Positions 6,948-9,623 of a stretch of 9,623 nucleotides of DNA are shown one piece after another. This DNA comes from Cyclobacteriaceae bacterium. GTDB taxonomy: Bacteria > Bacteroidota > Bacteroidia > Cytophagales > Cyclobacteriaceae. Location: the NCBI GenBank assembly GCA_029861825.1, contig JAOTYN010000131.1:1-9623 (forward strand). Direction: 5' to 3'. Position numbers and translations under genes: made by a program. The notes under the pieces were generated by a model that did no database searches, was not told the DNA's origin, and was given only the letters and a program-made list of their open reading frames with translations. Position 1 is the stretch's first letter, and every line of letters starts with the position of its first letter.

Positions 6948-7065
6948 CCATAATTTATTTCTGGCTTGCTTACAGTACCGCTATTGGTGCTCGTCACCCG
7001 AACTGTGCGCCGGTAAAAATCAAAAACAAGAAACAGATGATTGGAATTACCTGAGCGGCCTTCAT
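6948..7065 (-). pseudogene. Broken, truncated second copy of the plug lipoprotein gene
   Basis: The ATG at 7063-7065 opens a frame of 23 codons almost identical to the leader of the intact gene (MKAAQVIPIICFLF against MKSAQIIPIVCFLF). It then hits TGA exactly at the lipobox cysteine. A single C missing from the TGC codon explains this. In the shifted frame the homology goes on as TSTNSGTVSKPEINYG (intact: TSTKTSTETS...EISYG), with about 12 bases lost from the Thr/Ser repeat. After that, homology stops and the whole plug domain is absent, replaced by the 3' end of the convergent sugar porter gene. It is non-functional as a lipoprotein; a 23-residue peptide could still be made. Confidence 0.85.
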
Positions 7066-7120
7066 AGCTATACTTTTTATCGGATGTTATCTACAATTTA
7101 CTATAAAATTCAATTACAAA
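6948..7120 (-). repeat. Direct repeat copy 2: remnant of plug lipoprotein 5' end and upstream region
   Basis: This is alignable to 4788-4972 in the same orientation, including 55 bases upstream of the old start codon. Homology begins 41 bases after the stop of the sugar porter and ends at AATTACAAA, the same boundary as copy 1. Beyond both ends the sequences diverge completely. The duplicated upstream part means the old promoter may still be transcribed toward the 3' end of the porter gene. Confidence 0.88.
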
Positions 7121-7194
7121 GAGGATAGAAACTACCAATCCGTTTGTAATATGAATTAAAACACAACCTCTTAAGTTTAACTGATTCAATTGCC

Positions 7195-7234
7195 CAAAAA
7201 ACAATCCGTAGCCTAAATTTAAGCAACGGATTGT
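7195..7234 (-). terminator. Intrinsic terminator of the beta-helix/hydrolase lipoprotein gene
   Basis: ACAATCCGT (7201-7209) and ACGGATTGT (7226-7234) form a perfect 9-bp stem around a 16-base loop that itself contains the small palindrome TAAATTTA. Read on the minus strand the stem is followed by a run of T and lies about 45 bases after the stop codon of the lipoprotein gene. This is the arrangement of a Rho-independent terminator. Confidence 0.75.
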
Positions 7235-7278
7235 CTGTACTTATGAGAGTAAAAGCCAGGATGTTGATAATCGGTGGA

Positions 7279-8946
7279 CTAAGCTCTAAATTTTTGAGCA
7301 TGTTCCACTAACCATCGCCGTAATACTTCCCAGGCAAGTTCAGAAGCTTCTTCAGCCATGAATAGGTCGCCATGGCCGAAATCAATGGCCCGTAACTCCC
7401 CCGGCTGCAAGGTCACGATATAATCAGTAACATCGCTGCTCCTGGTAAGGCTGCTGGTAAATAATCCCTGCTGACCGAATCCACCGGCTACGCCCAGGTA
7501 AAGGATGGGTAATTTAATTTCCGACAGATGATCGTCAATGGTGACCTCTTCTTCATTACACAGACAAGCGCTCAATTCTTTTCCACCTAACTGGGGCTGA
7601 TATGGAGGCAACCCTCTTAGCAATTGTATCCATCTGGAAGGCTTGGTGTATAACAATCCTTGAGGGATGGGTGAAGTGCCATCGAACTCCCCTCCTACAA
7701 AATGCCAAAATGGTGCCGGTGGATCACCTTGGGCAAAGGTGCTGGTGCCCAGGAAAAGTACGAACTGATAGTTAGTAAACCCTGGAACCGGCGAAGGGTC
7801 GTGGGGACTTAAAACGGCGTCATCTCCGAATAGGCTAAAGGTGAGTCCATTGGAATTTTGATAGATACCCATGTCTAATTGAGCTTGAGCCCCTGCTGCG
7901 CGATTGCAATTGGCAATCCTGGAATCTTCATCTTCAACCGCATACTTCATGGCCCCTTCGGCAGCAATAACACCCTTGATATCACGGCGAATGCCATGTT
8001 GCTGGGTTTCTCTTCCGGCGGCGGCATAAGCCACGGCTACCCCGTAACTAAATCCCAACAAGTTCAGTTGATCAAATCCTTGACCGCTCAGTCCTCGCAC
8101 TAAACGAGCGATAGCCATAGCCTTCAAGGTATGATCCACATCACGCTCTACTCCCCAATCTTTCATGAAGGAGAAATCACTAGTTTCCAGGGGGACTAAG
8201 GTCCAGGCCAGGTCGATTCCCCAAACATCTATGTTATTGGACGCTAAATACAGGGGTGAAGAGCTTTGCTCATCGGGTTTGTCCACGCCAGGCCGCAAAA
8301 ATATATCGTCAAAATTCTGGCTTGATCCGTGTATCATAAAGACCGCTCCATCCGTACGCACGGGACGGTAGCTACGGTGCTCACGTACCACCCGGTGGAT
8401 ACGGACCACATCAAATTCATCCTTGCCTAAGTCTACCACAAACCGGTAGTGGGCAATCCCGTTTTTTAGCTCCCTCCTGTCCATACTTATCAAGCGTCGC
8501 TTTTTATCAGACCTCTTATGATTATTGTTGGGCCCCTTGGTCATAAGTTCCGGGTGTTGAATATTGCGGATCTCTACACCTACCTTATCCATCCCCTTCA
8601 AGCCTGATATACTAACTTGCTCTCCGCTTTCACCCTTTAGACCAATAAGTTGGATATTAGATTTGGTGATAGTGACTGACTCAGGGTAGGTCCCCGGCTC
8701 GATATAGATGGCATCTCCGGGATTAGCAGCATCTACCGCATCCTGAATAGAGCTTTCCTTCTCCACAATGATGCTCGATTCTGCATTTATCTCCTCCAAT
8801 AATGCTACCCAATCATCTTGCTGAGTAGCAGGATCAGCTGATTCAATGCCGTTATAGAGGTGATCTTCACAGCCGGTAGTAAACCAAGCCGTCAGGCAAA
8901 GGAAAAACATGGCCAATAAACTATGATATACCTTTGAAGTTTTCAT
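7279..8946 (-). CDS. Lipoprotein with short beta-helix-like segment fused to an alpha/beta-hydrolase domain
   Basis: A 555-residue secreted lipoprotein: hydrophobic leader ending in TTGC (Cys26). Residues ~64-104 read like the opening rungs of a right-handed parallel beta-helix (SSIQDAVDAANPGDAIYIEPGTY..., then SNIQLIGLKG). A basic Asn/Lys/Arg patch follows (141-151). From about 196 an alpha/beta-hydrolase fold is seen: oxyanion strand VFMIHGSS (His206-Gly207), nucleophile elbow GFSYG with Ser300, and catalytic-type His525 in IDFGHGDLF. The usual Asp after the penultimate core strand is not obvious (GVAGGFGQQG there); Glu330 in AAEGAM, after the strand following the nucleophile, could serve instead. 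It probably acts as an esterase, lipase or peptidase-like hydrolase in the periplasm or at the surface; substrate unknown. It is a single-gene transcript with its own terminator. The start is set by the signal peptide. Confidence 0.85.
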   Translation of the reverse strand: MKTSKVYHSLLAMFFLCLTAWFTTGCEDHLYNGIESADPATQQDDWVALLEEINAESSIIVEKESSIQDAVDAANPGDAIYIEPGTYPESVTITKSNIQLIGLKGESGEQVSISGLKGMDKVGVEIRNIQHPELMTKGPNNNHKRSDKKRRLISMDRRELKNGIAHYRFVVDLGKDEFDVVRIHRVVREHRSYRPVRTDGAVFMIHGSSQNFDDIFLRPGVDKPDEQSSSPLYLASNNIDVWGIDLAWTLVPLETSDFSFMKDWGVERDVDHTLKAMAIARLVRGLSGQGFDQLNLLGFSYGVAVAYAAAGRETQQHGIRRDIKGVIAAEGAMKYAVEDEDSRIANCNRAAGAQAQLDMGIYQNSNGLTFSLFGDDAVLSPHDPSPVPGFTNYQFVLFLGTSTFAQGDPPAPFWHFVGGEFDGTSPIPQGLLYTKPSRWIQLLRGLPPYQPQLGGKELSACLCNEEEVTIDDHLSEIKLPILYLGVAGGFGQQGLFTSSLTRSSDVTDYIVTLQPGELRAIDFGHGDLFMAEEASELAWEVLRRWLVEHAQKFRA

Positions 8947-9121
8947 AATAGTAAAAGTTAATAGGCCCTTAAGACCTGATTGAACAATAACGTAAAGCAG
9001 CAGTTGGCCAATTGCTTTAATCGAAGTACTACATTCAAAGGTCAGGGAAAAAACACCAATGCTAGTTCAGCTATGTTTCCAATAGTTCCATTTTTTTAAT
9101 GAACTATGTTGAAAATTTAAA
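8947..9121. other. Intergenic spacer with inverted repeat
   Basis: A 175-base spacer lies between two minus-strand genes. ATAGTTC (9082-9088) and GAACTAT (9101-9107) form a 7-bp inverted repeat with a 12-base A/T loop shortly after the stop of the TPR gene. No T-run follows the stem, so it is a weak terminator candidate. The promoter of the hydrolase lipoprotein should lie here; a TTTG is present near 9036 but no convincing partner element follows. Confidence 0.45.
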
Positions 9122-9623
9122 TTATGATGCAGATTGGGGTATTGGAGGCAAATTATGCTCCTGCAAGAATTTTTGGTAACGGGGGTCGGCTCTAAGCGGT
9201 TCTAGTCCGGGCCAGGTTCTGGTCCAGGGGATCCACACATCCGGCGGTTCAAATTCCAGCCATTGAAAAGCCTGCTCGACATCTCCCAGTGAAACATAAA
9301 TGCGCATGAGTCCAAATGCCAGGCGCGGAGTGACGGGGCCATTTTTTATCTCATCTATCATTACATTGGCCATTTCTCGGTCACCTGCAAGCGCATGGGT
9401 ACTGGCCAGGGCCCACTTCCAAACAGGGTTAATTTCCACTGCTTTTTCATGAGCCTGTATGGCTTGGTCAAACTTACCTTGTTGAGCGAGCACATTACCC
9501 ATCATCCACCAGGAGTGGCCAAAGGCACTATCCAACTCCAGGGCTTCATCAAGTGCGAATTTAGCTTCATCATATTGCCCTAACCAATAATACATGGAGC
9601 CTAAATCGGCGGTATAAATGGGT
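9122..9623 (-). CDS. C-terminal part of a TPR-repeat protein, N-terminus off the right edge
   Basis: The frame is open from the right edge to the stop at 9122-9124, giving 167 residues of a larger protein. The internal ATG at 9595 is preceded by in-frame protein-like sequence (YTADLGS), so it is not the true start. Two tetratricopeptide repeats are plain: YYWLGQYDEAKFALDEALEL and SWWMMGNVLAQQGKFDQAIQ followed by AHEKAVEINP. Weaker repeats follow, then the tail LEPLRADPRYQKFLQEHNLPP. That tail resembles the end of long proteins that join a DNA-binding, kinase or adenylate-cyclase N-terminus to TolB-like and TPR repeats. The N-terminal domain cannot be seen, so the role is open; TPRs imply protein binding. 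Confidence 0.85.
   Translation of the reverse strand, partial: PIYTADLGSMYYWLGQYDEAKFALDEALELDSAFGHSWWMMGNVLAQQGKFDQAIQAHEKAVEINPVWKWALASTHALAGDREMANVMIDEIKNGPVTPRLAFGLMRIYVSLGDVEQAFQWLEFEPPDVWIPWTRTWPGLEPLRADPRYQKFLQEHNLPPIPQSAS

Noticed and set aside
6803..6997. A 64-codon minus-strand frame with a GTG start
   Set aside because: Its first part is the frameshifted remnant of the plug lipoprotein, and the rest is antisense to the sugar porter gene; not a gene in its own right.
7110..7301. A 63-codon minus-strand frame between the pseudogene and the hydrolase lipoprotein
   Set aside because: It overlaps the hydrolase C-terminus and runs through the terminator hairpin; no family features and no plausible promoter.
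9082..9107. Inverted repeat as an intrinsic terminator of the TPR gene
   Set aside because: The 7-bp stem has a long A/T loop and no T-run after it on the minus strand, so it was kept only as an inverted repeat.

Overview
The window looks like a piece of a Bacteroidota chromosome, probably a Cytophagales-like free-living or marine member. This is inferred from protein style: a SusC-type TonB plug sequence, lipoproteins, IorAB-type molybdenum enzymes with Tat plus lipobox leaders, a TTTG/TAnnTTTG-type promoter and few Shine-Dalgarno sites. No taxonomic marker gene is present.

Layout. (1) Positions 1-4090 hold a minus-strand operon. It runs from a small 2Fe-2S subunit (3635-4090), through a complete molybdopterin-binding catalytic subunit (1365-3623), to a second paralogous catalytic subunit (1-1357, cut by the left edge). 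Gaps are 11 and 7 bases. This is a two-component xanthine-oxidase-family hydroxylase or aldehyde oxidoreductase of the isoquinoline 1-oxidoreductase (IorAB) type, exported by Tat and probably lipid-anchored. (2) Positions 4091-4507 are AT-rich with no gene. (3) Positions 4508-4918 (minus) encode a 136-residue lipoprotein that is little more than a TonB-receptor plug domain. (4) Positions 4919-5430 are a divergent intergenic region with a GC-rich hairpin cluster, a good Bacteroidota-type promoter and a 5'UTR hairpin. (5) Positions 5431-6906 (plus) encode a sugar porter of the XylE/GLUT type. (6) Positions 6948-7120 carry a decayed second copy of the 5' end and upstream region of the plug lipoprotein gene. 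The sugar porter is therefore bracketed by direct repeats of that gene. (7) Positions 7279-8946 (minus) encode a large lipoprotein joining a short beta-helix-like segment to an alpha/beta-hydrolase domain, followed by an intrinsic terminator. (8) Positions 9122-9623 (minus) hold the C-terminal TPR part of a protein cut by the right edge.

Working together. Only the three molybdenum-enzyme genes form a clear functional unit. The plug lipoprotein, sugar porter and hydrolase are all envelope proteins but are not co-transcribed. The most noteworthy points are the direct-repeat bracketing of the porter by an intact and a broken plug gene, the stand-alone plug lipoprotein itself, and the beta-helix/hydrolase fusion. 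I found no CRISPR array, tRNA, rRNA, insertion sequence or phage gene, and no strong case for a wholly new system.
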